A stretch of DNA of 64,000 nt from Herbiconiux sp. (GTDB lineage: Bacteria; Actinomycetota; Actinomycetes; Actinomycetales; Microbacteriaceae). The translations under genes were made by a program, and so were the position numbers. The DNA is taken from the NCBI RefSeq assembly GCF_004297105.1, contig NZ_SCVE01000006.1:62001-126000 (forward strand). Direction: 5' to 3'. Shown one piece after another: positions 1-8,146 of the stretch. The notes under the pieces were generated by a model. That model was not told where the DNA came from and searched no databases. It was given only the letters and a program-made list of their open reading frames with translations. The number at the start of each line of letters is the position of its first letter. Within the stretch, counting starts at the first letter, position 1.

Positions 1-698
1 ACGAGGTCGAGCGCGTTCACATCGGCGTGGCCCGCGAGCCACGGTGCCATCTCGGCCGGCGAGCCCGTGAGCACATTCACGACGCCCTTCGGCAGATCGC
101 TCGTGGCGAGCACCTCGCCGAGCGTGATGGCCGAGAGCGGATACTGCTCGCTGGCGATCACCACGACCGCATTGCCCGTCACCAGCGCCGGCGCCACGGC
201 GCTCACGAAGCCGAGCAGCGACGAATCCTGCGGGGCCACGATCGCCACCACACCCGTGGGCTCCGGCACCGAGAGGTTGAAGTACGGCCCGGCCACGGGA
301 TTCGCGTTACCGGCCACCTGGGCGTACTTGTCGGTCCACCCGGCGTACCAGACCCACCGGTCGATGGCCGCATCGACCTGGGCACGGGCAGCGGATGCCG
401 AGACACCCTCGGCCTGCACGATCTCGTCCTCGAACTGCGCGCGGCGCCCCTCGAGCACCTCGGCCACCCGGTAGAGCACCTGCCCGCGGTTGTAGGCCGT
501 GGCGCCCGACCAGCCCGAGACGGCCGCACGGGCCGCCACGACGGCGTCACGCGCATCCTTCCGCGACGCCTTCGCGGCGTTCGCGAGGAACACTCCCTTC
601 GGCGACAGCACCTCGTAGACGCGCCCGGACTCACTGCGCGGGAACGCTCCGTTCACGAACAGCTTGTAGGTCTTCGGCACAGCGATGTGGTTGCTCAC
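1..698 (-). CDS. Aldehyde dehydrogenase family protein, C-terminus beyond the window, altered active site
   Basis: The first 232 residues of an NAD-dependent aldehyde dehydrogenase fold are visible; the catalytic cysteine region lies outside the window. The GTG start at 698 overlaps the TGA of the upstream aldehyde dehydrogenase (GTGA), and AGGAGG stands 7 bases before it, so the two are translationally coupled. Compared with the upstream paralogue, the usual PWNFP oxyanion-hole motif reads PQDSS (Asp158 for Asn) and the NAD-binding LKPAE motif reads VIASE (Ile181 for Lys). These changes suggest a protein that is inactive, regulatory or has a changed cofactor, perhaps partnering the normal enzyme next door. 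With deoC it forms a likely deoxyribose/acetaldehyde operon. Confidence 0.85.
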   Translation of the reverse strand, partial: MSNHIAVPKTYKLFVNGAFPRSESGRVYEVLSPKGVFLANAAKASRKDARDAVVAARAAVSGWSGATAYNRGQVLYRVAEVLEGRRAQFEDEIVQAEGVSASAARAQVDAAIDRWVWYAGWTDKYAQVAGNANPVAGPYFNLSVPEPTGVVAIVAPQDSSLLGFVSAVAPALVTGNAVVVIASEQYPLSAITLGEVLATSDLPKGVVNVLTGSPAEMAPWLAGHADVNALDL

Positions 699-2137
699 AG
701 GTCGCCTCCTTTCAAATACGCGGCGAGGCCGTGGCGGCCGCCCTCGCGGCCGTAGCCCGACTCCTTGTAGCCGCCGAACGGCGACGTGGGGTCGAAACGG
801 TTGAACGTGTTGGCCCAGATGACCCCGGCACGCAGCTTGTCGGCCACGGCCAGGATGCGCGACCCCTTGTCGCTCCAGATGCCCGCCGAGAGCCCGTAGG
901 GCGTGTTGTTCGCCTTGGCGATGGCCTCAGCCGGCGTGCGGAACGTGAGCACCGACAGCACCGGCCCGAAGATCTCCTCGCGCGCGATGCGGTGCGAGGT
1001 CGACACGTTCGTGAAGATCGTCGGGGCGAACCAGAACCCGTCGGCAGGCAGAGAGCATTCGGGGCTCCAACGCTCCGCACCCTCGGCCTCTCCGATGTCG
1101 GACAGCTCCCGGATGCGCGCCAGCTGCTCCGCGGAGTTGATGGCCCCGACATCCGTGTTCTTGTCGAGCGGATCGCCCACCCGCAGCGTCGACAGGCGCG
1201 ACTTGAGGCGCTCGACGACGTCGTCGTGGATCGACTCCTGCACGAGCAGCCGTGACCCCGCGCAGCACACGTGACCCTGGTTGAAGAAGATGCCGTTCAC
1301 GATGCCCTCGATGGCCTGGTCGATCGGCGCATCGTCGAACACGATGTTCGCGGCCTTGCCCCCGAGCTCGAGGGTGAGCTTCTTGCCCGTGCCTGCGGTG
1401 GAGCGCGCGATCTCACGTCCCACGGCGGTCGACCCTGTGAAGGCCACCTTGTTCACATCGGGGTGGTTCACGAGCGCGCGCCCGGTCTCGCCGGCTCCGG
1501 TGATGATGTTCACCACGCCCGCGGGCAGATCGGCCTGCTGCAGGATCTCGGCGAACAGCAATGCCGTGAGCGGCGTGGTCTCGGCCGGCTTCAGCACCAC
1601 CGTGTTGCCGGCGGCCAGGGCGGGAGCGATCTTCCACGCCAGCATCAGCAGCGGGAAGTTCCACGGGATGACCTGCGCGGCGACACCGAGCGAGCGCGGG
1701 TTCGCCCCGAGTCCGGCGTAGTCGAGCTTGTCGGCCCAGCCGGCGTAGTAGAAGAACCAGGCGGCCACGAGCGGCACGTCGACGTCGCGGCTCTCCTTGA
1801 TCGGCTTGCCGTTGTCGAGCGATTCGGCCACGGCCAGCTCGCGGGCGCGCTCCTGCACGAGCCGCGCGATGCGGAACAGGTACTTGCCACGGTCACGGCC
1901 CGAGAGCTTCGACCAGGTCTTCTCGTAGGCCTTGCGGGCGGCCGCGACGGCACGGTCGACGTCTGAGCTGTCGGCGTGCGCGATGCGTGCGATCGGCTTC
2001 TCGGTGGCGGGCGAGATCGTGGTGAACGACTCCCCACCGGCGGCGACGAATTCGCCGCCGATGAACAGGCCGTACTCGGGCTTCAGGTCGAGGATCGCGG
2101 TCGACTCGGGGGCCGGTGCGTAATCGAGGAATGACAT
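695..2137 (-). CDS. NAD-dependent aldehyde dehydrogenase, complete
   Basis: A 480-residue aldehyde dehydrogenase of ordinary length. Visible motifs are PWNFP with Asn160, LKPAE with Lys183, FTGSTAVG near 233-240, ELGGK with the general base Glu257, and NQGHVCCAGSR with the catalytic Cys291. It oxidises an aldehyde to the acid with NAD(P)+. The ATG at 2137 is chosen because AGGAG lies a few bases upstream and the longer reading frame would run into deoC. It follows deoC by 8 bases. Acetaldehyde from deoxyribose-5-phosphate cleavage is therefore a reasonable substrate, but that rests on context; the substrate cannot be read from the sequence. Confidence 0.92.
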   Translation of the reverse strand: MSFLDYAPAPESTAILDLKPEYGLFIGGEFVAAGGESFTTISPATEKPIARIAHADSSDVDRAVAAARKAYEKTWSKLSGRDRGKYLFRIARLVQERARELAVAESLDNGKPIKESRDVDVPLVAAWFFYYAGWADKLDYAGLGANPRSLGVAAQVIPWNFPLLMLAWKIAPALAAGNTVVLKPAETTPLTALLFAEILQQADLPAGVVNIITGAGETGRALVNHPDVNKVAFTGSTAVGREIARSTAGTGKKLTLELGGKAANIVFDDAPIDQAIEGIVNGIFFNQGHVCCAGSRLLVQESIHDDVVERLKSRLSTLRVGDPLDKNTDVGAINSAEQLARIRELSDIGEAEGAERWSPECSLPADGFWFAPTIFTNVSTSHRIAREEIFGPVLSVLTFRTPAEAIAKANNTPYGLSAGIWSDKGSRILAVADKLRAGVIWANTFNRFDPTSPFGGYKESGYGREGGRHGLAAYLKGGDL

Positions 2138-2145
2138 GGGATCTC

Positions 2146-3153
2146 CTAGTCGATCGTCACGTAGTCGGCGCCGGAGTACTGTCCGGTCGAGAGTTTCTGC
2201 CGCTGCAGCAGAACGTCGTTGAGAAGGCTCGATGCCCCGAAGCGGAAGAGGTGCGGCTGCAGCCACTCCTCCCCCACGGTCTCGGCGACCGTCACGAGGT
2301 ACTTGATCGCATCCTTCGACGAACGGATGCCGCCGGCCGGCTTCACACCGATCTTCTCGCCGGTGAGCCGGTGCCAGTCGCGCACCACTTCGAGCATGAG
2401 CAGCGTCACGGGAAGCGTGGCGGCCGGAGCCACCTTGCCGGTGGACGTCTTGATGAAGTCGCCACCCGCGAGGATCGAGAGCCAGGATGCCCGGCGCACG
2501 TTGTCGTAAGTGTTCAGCTCGCCGGTCTCGAGGATGACCTTGAGGTGGGCGTAGCTGCCGTCGGCGCGACGGCAGGCCTCCTTCACGGCCACGATCTGAT
2601 CGAACACCAGCCCGTAGCGGCCGGAGAGGAACGCACCGCGGTCGATCACCATGTCGATCTCGTCGGCGCCCGCGGCCACGGCATCCGCCGTGTCGGCCAG
2701 CTTCACGTCGAGCGAGGCCCGCCCCGAGGGGAACGCGGTGGCCACGGCCGCCACGTTGATGCCCTCATCCGTGCCGGCCGCGTGGGCGGAACCCAGGGCT
2801 TCCACGGCGTAGGGCACCATGTCGCCGTAGACGCACACGGCGGCGACGCGCGGCGTCGTGAGGTCGGCGGGGTCGGGCGTGAGCGCCTTCGCCACGAGCG
2901 AGCGCACCTTGCCGGGCGTGTCGGCGCCTTCGAGTGTGGTGAGGTCGATCAGCTCGATGATGCGGTCGAGCGCCCAGACCTTCGACGAGGTCTTGATGCT
3001 GCGGGTGCCGAGTGCGGCGGCGCGCTGCTCGAGTCCGACGGCGTCGACGCCGGGGATGCCGTCGAGATAGCGCTTCAGGGTTGATTCGGTGAGGTCATCT
3101 CCCAGCAGCTCGAGTGCTCGCTGGGCGGGGCTGACCGCTCTGTCTATGGTCAC
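2146..3153 (-). CDS. deoC: Deoxyribose-phosphate aldolase
   Basis: Cleaves 2-deoxyribose-5-phosphate to acetaldehyde and glyceraldehyde-3-phosphate, the last step in deoxynucleoside breakdown. The 335-residue product matches the long actinobacterial type. The Schiff-base lysine is Lys235 in GGDFIKTSTGK and the second active-site lysine is Lys271 in VKPAGGIR. The GTG at 3153 is preferred, with GGAG five bases upstream; an ATG at 3231 would give 361 residues but would overlap the upstream permease gene. The two aldehyde dehydrogenases directly downstream can take the acetaldehyde onward. Confidence 0.93.
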   Translation of the reverse strand: MTIDRAVSPAQRALELLGDDLTESTLKRYLDGIPGVDAVGLEQRAAALGTRSIKTSSKVWALDRIIELIDLTTLEGADTPGKVRSLVAKALTPDPADLTTPRVAAVCVYGDMVPYAVEALGSAHAAGTDEGINVAAVATAFPSGRASLDVKLADTADAVAAGADEIDMVIDRGAFLSGRYGLVFDQIVAVKEACRRADGSYAHLKVILETGELNTYDNVRRASWLSILAGGDFIKTSTGKVAPAATLPVTLLMLEVVRDWHRLTGEKIGVKPAGGIRSSKDAIKYLVTVAETVGEEWLQPHLFRFGASSLLNDVLLQRQKLSTGQYSGADYVTID

Positions 3154-3218
3154 GACGTCTCCGTACTTCTCTCGTCGCCTTCGGCGGGCGAACAGATCGT
3201 TCGAACTCCGCGCATCGA

Positions 3219-4514
3219 TCAATTGTGCCATTGGTCTTCGAGCATTCGGGGTCGGGCCACCACGATCCCCGCCACGGCCATCACGATCGCGGTGCCGAGC
3301 AGCAGCAGGAGAGGGGCCGACCAGGCACCCGTCGCCTGGTGCAGCACTCCCACGAGGAGCGGGCCCAACGCTCCCACGGCGTAGCCGAAACTCTGCACGA
3401 ACGAGCTGAGAGCCACGGCGCCCGGATGCGTTCGGGTGCGCAGATTGATGAGAACGAGGGCGAGCGGGAAGAGCAGCGGGCCGAGGCCGGCCAGGATGAC
3501 CCAGAGCCACGTTCCCTGGTCAGGAAGGAGGAGCAGCCCTCCGTACCCGAGGATGAACAGCACCACGCCCGTCCAGATCAGCACACCGACATTGCGCAAC
3601 CGCACCGCGAGCACCGGGATGAGCAGCGACGCCGGGAGACCCATGACGGAGTAGAGCGACAGCAGCAGCCCTGCCTGGGCGGGCGTGGCATCCGCGATGT
3701 CGATCAGGATGCTCGGCAACCACGCGAACAGCGCGTAGGTGTTGAAGGCCGTCATCGCGAACATCAGCATGAGCGACCAGGCGAGCGGAGATCGCCGCAC
3801 CCGGCCGCGGGCGGCGGCCTGCGGCTCGTCGAGATCGTCGTCGCCCCCGGTCTCGGCGGCATCGCGGTCGCGACGCGCATCCCGAGCATCCCGCGCATCC
3901 CGCGCGTCCTGCGCCACGCGCCTGGCCCTCGCCGCGAGCATCAGCATCGGCGTCACGGCCACGAGGGCGAGAACCGCCCACATCCCCACCGATACCCGCC
4001 AGCCGAGCGAATCGGCGACGGGAACCGCGACGAGGGGCGGGACGGTGGCACCGAGCGCCAGGGTGGTGGCGTACACCGAGGTGAGCAGCCCGATGCGATC
4101 GGGGAAGTACGCCTTCACGAGCGGTGGCAGCAGGATGTTCGCCACCCCCATGCCCGCGAAGGTGACTGCGCTGCCGATCGCGAGCATCGGATACGACACG
4201 GCGAGGCCCCGCAGCACGTCGCCCAGCACGATGGCCAGCAGCGCCGCGACCACCACCGGCTCGAGCCCGAATCGTCGATGCAGAGCCGGGGCGATGAGGC
4301 CCACCACCGCGAAGCAGATCAGCGGGAGCGTGCCGAGGAAGCCGATGCCGATACTGCCGAGGCTGACATCCTCACCGATCTGATCGAAGATCGGCGAGAG
4401 CGCCGCCACGGCGGTGCGCAGGTTGAGCGCCACGAGCACGATCGCCACGAGAGCCAGCGCCCGCCCTCGCCAGAGCGGGGCCGGCGCGGACTCTGCCGCC
4501 TCAGGCGAGGTCAC
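3219..4514 (-). CDS. MFS transporter, CynX/NimT-like
   Basis: A 431-residue major facilitator permease with about twelve hydrophobic segments in two halves. The LNLRTAVAALSPI start of the first helix and the overall plan recall the CynX/NimT (cyanate, 2-nitroimidazole) branch. The substrate is unknown. The central cytoplasmic loop carries a charged low-complexity stretch (DAR repeated four times, then acidic residues) encoded by a 9-base tandem repeat at 3876-3911. The start overlaps the stop of ribF by 14 bases, so it is probably co-transcribed with ribF. Confidence 0.85.
   Translation of the reverse strand: MTSPEAAESAPAPLWRGRALALVAIVLVALNLRTAVAALSPIFDQIGEDVSLGSIGIGFLGTLPLICFAVVGLIAPALHRRFGLEPVVVAALLAIVLGDVLRGLAVSYPMLAIGSAVTFAGMGVANILLPPLVKAYFPDRIGLLTSVYATTLALGATVPPLVAVPVADSLGWRVSVGMWAVLALVAVTPMLMLAARARRVAQDARDARDARDARRDRDAAETGGDDDLDEPQAAARGRVRRSPLAWSLMLMFAMTAFNTYALFAWLPSILIDIADATPAQAGLLLSLYSVMGLPASLLIPVLAVRLRNVGVLIWTGVVLFILGYGGLLLLPDQGTWLWVILAGLGPLLFPLALVLINLRTRTHPGAVALSSFVQSFGYAVGALGPLLVGVLHQATGAWSAPLLLLLGTAIVMAVAGIVVARPRMLEDQWHN
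3876..3911. repeat. 9-base in-frame tandem repeat in the MFS gene
   Basis: Four imperfect copies of a 9-base unit (CGCATCCCG on the plus strand) encode Asp-Ala-Arg repeats in the central loop of the permease. Because the unit is a multiple of three, copy-number change by slippage would lengthen or shorten the loop without a frameshift. Confidence 0.7.
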
Positions 4515-5439
4515 GAAGAAGGGTTCTGGCGGCGTCGACGTCGTCGTTCATCTGCACGATCAGCGGTTCGACACCGGTGAACTTCACCTGACCGCGGATG
4601 CGCGCCACGAAGGCCACCTCGACGACGTGGTCGTAGAGGTCGATGTCCTCATCGATCACGTAGGCCTCGACCTGCTTCGGCGGCACGCCCGCGAAGGTGG
4701 GATTGCTCCCCACCGAGATGGCCGCCGGATACCGCACGCCCCCGTCGGTGAGCCATCCCGCGTAGACGCCGTCGGCCGGGATGAGCCCCTCCGACTCGGC
4801 GGAGAGGTTCGCAGTGGGAAACCCGAGCTCACGCCCGCGAGCGGCCCCGTGCACGACGATGCCGCGCACCGACGGGCTGCGGCCGAGGAGTTCACTGGCC
4901 CGTTCCACGTCGCCGGAAGCCAGCAGCTCGCGCACCCAGGTCGACGACACCTTCCGGGCGAGGCCGGGCTTCACCTCGGGGATGACATCCACATCGAAGC
5001 CGAGCTCCTGCCCGTGCGCACGCAACGTGTCGATCGTTCCCTCGCCCTTGGCGCCGAACCGGAAGTCGTCACCCACCATCACGACCGTGGTGCCGCAGAT
5101 CTCCTTCAGCACGTACTCCGCGAACTCGCGCGGCGGCATCGAGGCCAGTGCCTTGTCGAAGGGCAGGAGCAGCGTCACATCGACCCCGGCGCTCTCGAGG
5201 AGCTCCAGACGCTGCTCGATGCTCACGAGGGCGTCGGGACGCGCGGCGGGATCGAGCTGTGCGAGGGGATGCCGGTCGAAGGTGATCACGACCGAGGTGA
5301 GGCCACGGGCCCGGGCGACCGCGTTCAGTTCGTCGAGCACCGCTCGATGACCCGCGTGAACGCCATCGAACTTGCCGATGGTCACCGCCGACGGCCCGAG
5401 ATCGGCGGGCACCTCGGTCAGGGCGTGGTAGGTCTTCAT
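4501..5439 (-). CDS. ribF: Bifunctional riboflavin kinase / FAD synthetase
   Basis: A 312-residue protein that phosphorylates riboflavin to FMN and adenylylates FMN to FAD. The N-terminal FMN adenylyltransferase half has the nucleotidyltransferase motif GKFDGVHAGH (residues 22-31). The C-terminal flavokinase half has the GRELGFPTANL motif that binds nucleotide and Mg. The ATG at 5439 overlaps the stop of the upstream membrane protein gene (ATGA). No FMN riboswitch was noticed. The truB-ribF neighbourhood is common in actinobacteria. Confidence 0.95.
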   Translation of the reverse strand: MKTYHALTEVPADLGPSAVTIGKFDGVHAGHRAVLDELNAVARARGLTSVVITFDRHPLAQLDPAARPDALVSIEQRLELLESAGVDVTLLLPFDKALASMPPREFAEYVLKEICGTTVVMVGDDFRFGAKGEGTIDTLRAHGQELGFDVDVIPEVKPGLARKVSSTWVRELLASGDVERASELLGRSPSVRGIVVHGAARGRELGFPTANLSAESEGLIPADGVYAGWLTDGGVRYPAAISVGSNPTFAGVPPKQVEAYVIDEDIDLYDHVVEVAFVARIRGQVKFTGVEPLIVQMNDDVDAARTLLRDLA

Positions 5440-5846
5440 CGGGTGCGCCGCAGCCAGAGCATGCCGAGCACGGGCAGCACGAGAGGGATGAAGAGGTAGC
5501 CCATGCCGTACCACGACCACACGGATGCCTTCGCGAACAGCTCCGGCAGGAAGAGGCTGAGGGTGCCGACCGTGAGCACCCCCACGAGCTCGAAAGTGAT
5601 GGTGATCCACGCCACGCGGTACCAGGCCGCACCGGGGGCGATCAGCGCGATGGTGGCAACGATGTAGACCACGGCGGCCACGGCCGAGAGCGTGTAGGCG
5701 AAGGGGGCCTGGTCGAACTTGGCGATGATCTCGTACACCGAGCGGCCGGTGGCCGCAAGAGCGAGGATCGCGTAGACGATGATGAGAACCCTGCCGATGC
5801 CGCGGGCTCGGCTCCTGACGGGTTGAGCGAGAGTGTCGTTGGCCAT
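5436..5846 (-). CDS. Small integral membrane protein, function unknown
   Basis: A 136-residue protein with four probable transmembrane helices after a short basic N-terminus. No catalytic motif is visible. It is coupled to ribF by a 4-base ATGA overlap and lies 25 bases after another small membrane protein gene. Such proteins often sit between truB and ribF in Microbacteriaceae-type genomes, but no role can be read from the sequence. Confidence 0.75.
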   Translation of the reverse strand: MANDTLAQPVRSRARGIGRVLIIVYAILALAATGRSVYEIIAKFDQAPFAYTLSAVAAVVYIVATIALIAPGAAWYRVAWITITFELVGVLTVGTLSLFLPELFAKASVWSWYGMGYLFIPLVLPVLGMLWLRRTR

Positions 5847-5871
5847 GGCAGTACGAGTTTATGGCACGCGA

Positions 5872-6240
5872 TCAGCTTCCCTGCACGAACCAGATCGCGT
5901 TCATCCGGTACACCATCACCGCCACCGCGAGGCAGACGGCGCCGAGGATGACCGTGCTCCAGCGACTGCGTTCGATCAGCGCCCAGAAGCCACCGGCGAT
6001 CGGGAGCAGCACCGCGGAGATGAGGTAGATGTAGAACTCGAGCAGGCTGCCGGAGGGTTCGTTGCCGACTGCCGGCGACACGATGGCCACGACGAGCTGG
6101 ATGATGAGCAGCAGTTCCACCAGCGCGGTGGCACCCATCGTGAGGTCGTTGGGCTTGCGGCCGGCGAGGCCGAGCACGATGGCGAGCATGCCGGCGGCGA
6201 GGGCCACCACGACCTGGATGACGGTGAACCACTCGATCAT
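5872..6240 (-). CDS. Small integral membrane protein, function unknown
   Basis: A 122-residue hydrophobic protein with about four membrane helices and a short cytoplasmic loop (GRKPNDLT). Its ATG overlaps the TGA of truB by four bases, so it should be translated with truB. No known domain is recognised. Confidence 0.75.
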   Translation of the reverse strand: MIEWFTVIQVVVALAAGMLAIVLGLAGRKPNDLTMGATALVELLLIIQLVVAIVSPAVGNEPSGSLLEFYIYLISAVLLPIAGGFWALIERSRWSTVILGAVCLAVAVMVYRMNAIWFVQGS

Positions 6241-7241
6241 GCGGGGGGCTCCTCGGTGTCGGGCTGTCCGGCGGGGTCGGTGGTCTGGGGGTCGTCGGGC
6301 GGGAAGTTCACGACGCTCTTGCCCGTGCCCTTGGTCACGGCCACGAGACCGAGCAGTCGTTCGTCGGCGGTGATGGCGGCGAGGAGCCCGTCTCCGGCCG
6401 CATCCGCCTCCGCGCGGGTGACGTCGATGCGCTGCCCGTGCCCGAGGGCGATACCCCGGTCGCGATCGACCTCGAGCACCGGGAAGAGGCGGCGGGCCAC
6501 ATCCGCGGGCGGCAGCAGCGGGAGGGACTCGCCGGCCTCGAGCCGAGTGGCAAGGTCGTCGGGGGTGGCGGCCTCGGCCACCGCGAACGGGCCGATGCGG
6601 GTGCGCCGGAGGCTCGTCAAGTGGCCCCCCACGCGGAGCAGGGCGCCCACGTCACGGGCGATGGCGCGGATGTAGGTGCCCGAGCTGCAGACCACGCGCA
6701 CATCCTGGTCGACGAAGCGACGATCACCCTCGGTTGCGGGCCGGGCCGGGCCGAGCAGCTCGAGTTCACTGATCGTCACCGTGCGGCCCGCGAGCTGCAC
6801 CTCTTCGCCCGAGCGCACCAGGGCGTAGGCGCGCTTGCCATCGACCTTGATGGCGCTCACCGAACTGGGCACCTGCACGATCGTGCCGCGCTGCTCGGCG
6901 AAGGCCGACTCCAGGCGCCCTGAGGTGAGGGCGTCGACGGATGCGGCGTCTGCGCCCTCCCCGACGAACTCGCCCTCGGCGTCATCCGTGGTGGTCGCTG
7001 CGCCCAGTCGCACGGTGGCGAAGTACTCCTTGTCGAGTCCGACGACGTAGGTGAGCAGCCGCGTCGAACTGTTCACCCCGATCACCAGCAGGCCGGTGGC
7101 CATGGGGTCGAGGGTGCCCGCGTGGCCGACCTTGCGGGTGCCCGCGAGGCGACGGGTGCGGGCGACGGCATCGTGACTCGTGAAGCCGGCGGGCTTGTCG
7201 ACGAGCAGGATGCCACTGACCGTGGAGGGCGCTGATTTCAC
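6237..7241 (-). CDS. truB: tRNA pseudouridine(55) synthase
   Basis: Makes pseudouridine 55 in the T-loop of tRNAs. The motif GHAGTLDPMATG holds the catalytic aspartate, and SGILLVDKPAGFTSHD marks the N-terminus. The GTG at 7241 is chosen because it places the start just ahead of that motif and has an extended -10 (TGTTAGCGT) ending 7 bases upstream, implying a leaderless mRNA. An ATG at 7280 is possible but has no clear ribosome site. The C-terminus has an acidic Pro/Asp tail beyond the catalytic core. Confidence 0.93.
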   Translation of the reverse strand: MKSAPSTVSGILLVDKPAGFTSHDAVARTRRLAGTRKVGHAGTLDPMATGLLVIGVNSSTRLLTYVVGLDKEYFATVRLGAATTTDDAEGEFVGEGADAASVDALTSGRLESAFAEQRGTIVQVPSSVSAIKVDGKRAYALVRSGEEVQLAGRTVTISELELLGPARPATEGDRRFVDQDVRVVCSSGTYIRAIARDVGALLRVGGHLTSLRRTRIGPFAVAEAATPDDLATRLEAGESLPLLPPADVARRLFPVLEVDRDRGIALGHGQRIDVTRAEADAAGDGLLAAITADERLLGLVAVTKGTGKSVVNFPPDDPQTTDPAGQPDTEEPPA

Positions 7242-7248
7242 GCCTGCA

Positions 7249-7254
7249 ACGCTA
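7249..7254 (-). promoter_or_regulatory. Leaderless -10 hexamer of truB
   Basis: TAGCGT in the extended form TG-T-TAGCGT ends 7 bases before the GTG start of truB, so transcription should begin at or next to the start codon. Confidence 0.5.
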
Positions 7255-7337
7255 ACAGGCACCACCGCCCCAGCCGCCATCCGCCAGTTCGCGCCCCAAG
7301 ACACCCGACGAAGGGCCACAGCTGACGGATGGGCGGG

Positions 7338-7952
7338 TCAGCAGGAGTCGGCGAAGACGCGACGAGGATGCGCTGGGTCGTTCACGTCGATGATGGCGCT
7401 GGCCCCGAACCGCGGCCCGGCCTCGGCCTGGTAGAGCTGGTCGGCGCCCACGACCTCGGCGGGCAGACCGAATTGCCGCGTCTCGAGGTACGCGGTGAAG
7501 TCGAAGAGTCCGCGCATCCCGGGTCGCTGCAGGAAGGGGCCATCGAGGATGAGCACCGCGTCGGCAGGCGCCGTGAGCCAGCTCGACTCGCGTTCCACAT
7601 CACGTGCAGCGTCGAACGACGCGGTCTGGAACCCCGCGCTCCCCGCAAGGCGGAACGGCTCGATGAGAACCCGCTTGAGCGTGTCGAGCGCGTAGCGGTC
7701 GAAGTAATAGCCCTCCGGGGAGGCCACGCCACGCAGAAAGCGCGCCGCGCGCGGACGCTGGAAGTCATCCATCGAGGCCCGCACCGTGTGCACTCCCGAG
7801 CGGCGGAACGCCTCGGCCAGATCGTCGGCGAACCCGGATGTCGCCTCCACGCCGTCGACGCCCACGATCACGCGCCCCAGCGCGTAGTTATGCCGAATCT
7901 CCCTTGTGAGCGCATCCGCGAAGTCACTGGCCGGGGTCGCCGCAATCACCAT
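7338..7952 (-). CDS. Uridine-kinase-like P-loop protein with degenerate Walker A
   Basis: A 204-residue protein with the layout of bacterial uridine kinase-like NTPases: an N-terminal beta strand and P-loop (residues 29-40), ASMDDFQRP near 59-67, the SPEGYYFDRYALDTL segment, and VLILDGPFLQRP. The P-loop reads GVDGVEATSGF where active relatives have GVDGxxGSGKT(T/S); the lysine and hydroxyl residues that hold ATP phosphates are absent. It may therefore be a pseudokinase or bind another ligand. It is transcribed divergently from mutY, with TAGAAT 6 bases before its ATG. Confidence 0.8.
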   Translation of the reverse strand: MVIAATPASDFADALTREIRHNYALGRVIVGVDGVEATSGFADDLAEAFRRSGVHTVRASMDDFQRPRAARFLRGVASPEGYYFDRYALDTLKRVLIEPFRLAGSAGFQTASFDAARDVERESSWLTAPADAVLILDGPFLQRPGMRGLFDFTAYLETRQFGLPAEVVGADQLYQAEAGPRFGASAIIDVNDPAHPRRVFADSC

Positions 7953-7958
7953 CCCCCG

Positions 7959-7964
7959 ATTCTA
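7959..7964 (-). promoter_or_regulatory. Leaderless -10 hexamer of the kinase-like gene
   Basis: TAGAAT, one base from the consensus TATAAT, ends 6 bases before the ATG at 7952. No Shine-Dalgarno space is left, so the mRNA is probably leaderless. Confidence 0.55.
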
Positions 7965-8004
7965 CGTCCGCCACCGCGCCCACCCGAGCTCGCCCCGTAG
8001 GTTG

Positions 8005-8079
8005 GAACGACGGAGATTCCGGCCGCAATCGGTGCGACAGTCCGTCGTTCTCGGTGCACAGCCGAATACTCCGTCGTTC
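8005..8079. repeat. Three 10-base repeats in the divergent mutY promoter region
   Basis: The 10-mer TCCGTCGTTC occurs at 8041-8050 and 8070-8079, and its inverse GAACGACGGA at 8005-8014. The outer pair can form an imperfect stem. They lie between the two divergent promoters and could be operator half-sites for a shared regulator. No function is shown. Confidence 0.5.
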
Positions 8080-8134
8080 GCGGGCATTCGGCGGTCGCTC
8101 CGACGGACGCGGATCGTGCACGGCGACGGGCCTT

Positions 8135-8140
8135 TAGGGT
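8135..8140 (+). promoter_or_regulatory. -10 hexamer of mutY
   Basis: TAGGGT lies 6 bases before the ATG at 8147, the spacing of a leaderless transcript. GAAGG lies directly at the start codon and is too close for an ordinary ribosome site. Confidence 0.4.
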
Positions 8141-8146
8141 TGAAGG

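Noticed and set aside
7241..7280. Earlier ATG start for truB at 7280
   Set aside because: No ribosome site is present, and the extended -10 lies between this ATG and the GTG at 7241, so the transcript would not contain it.
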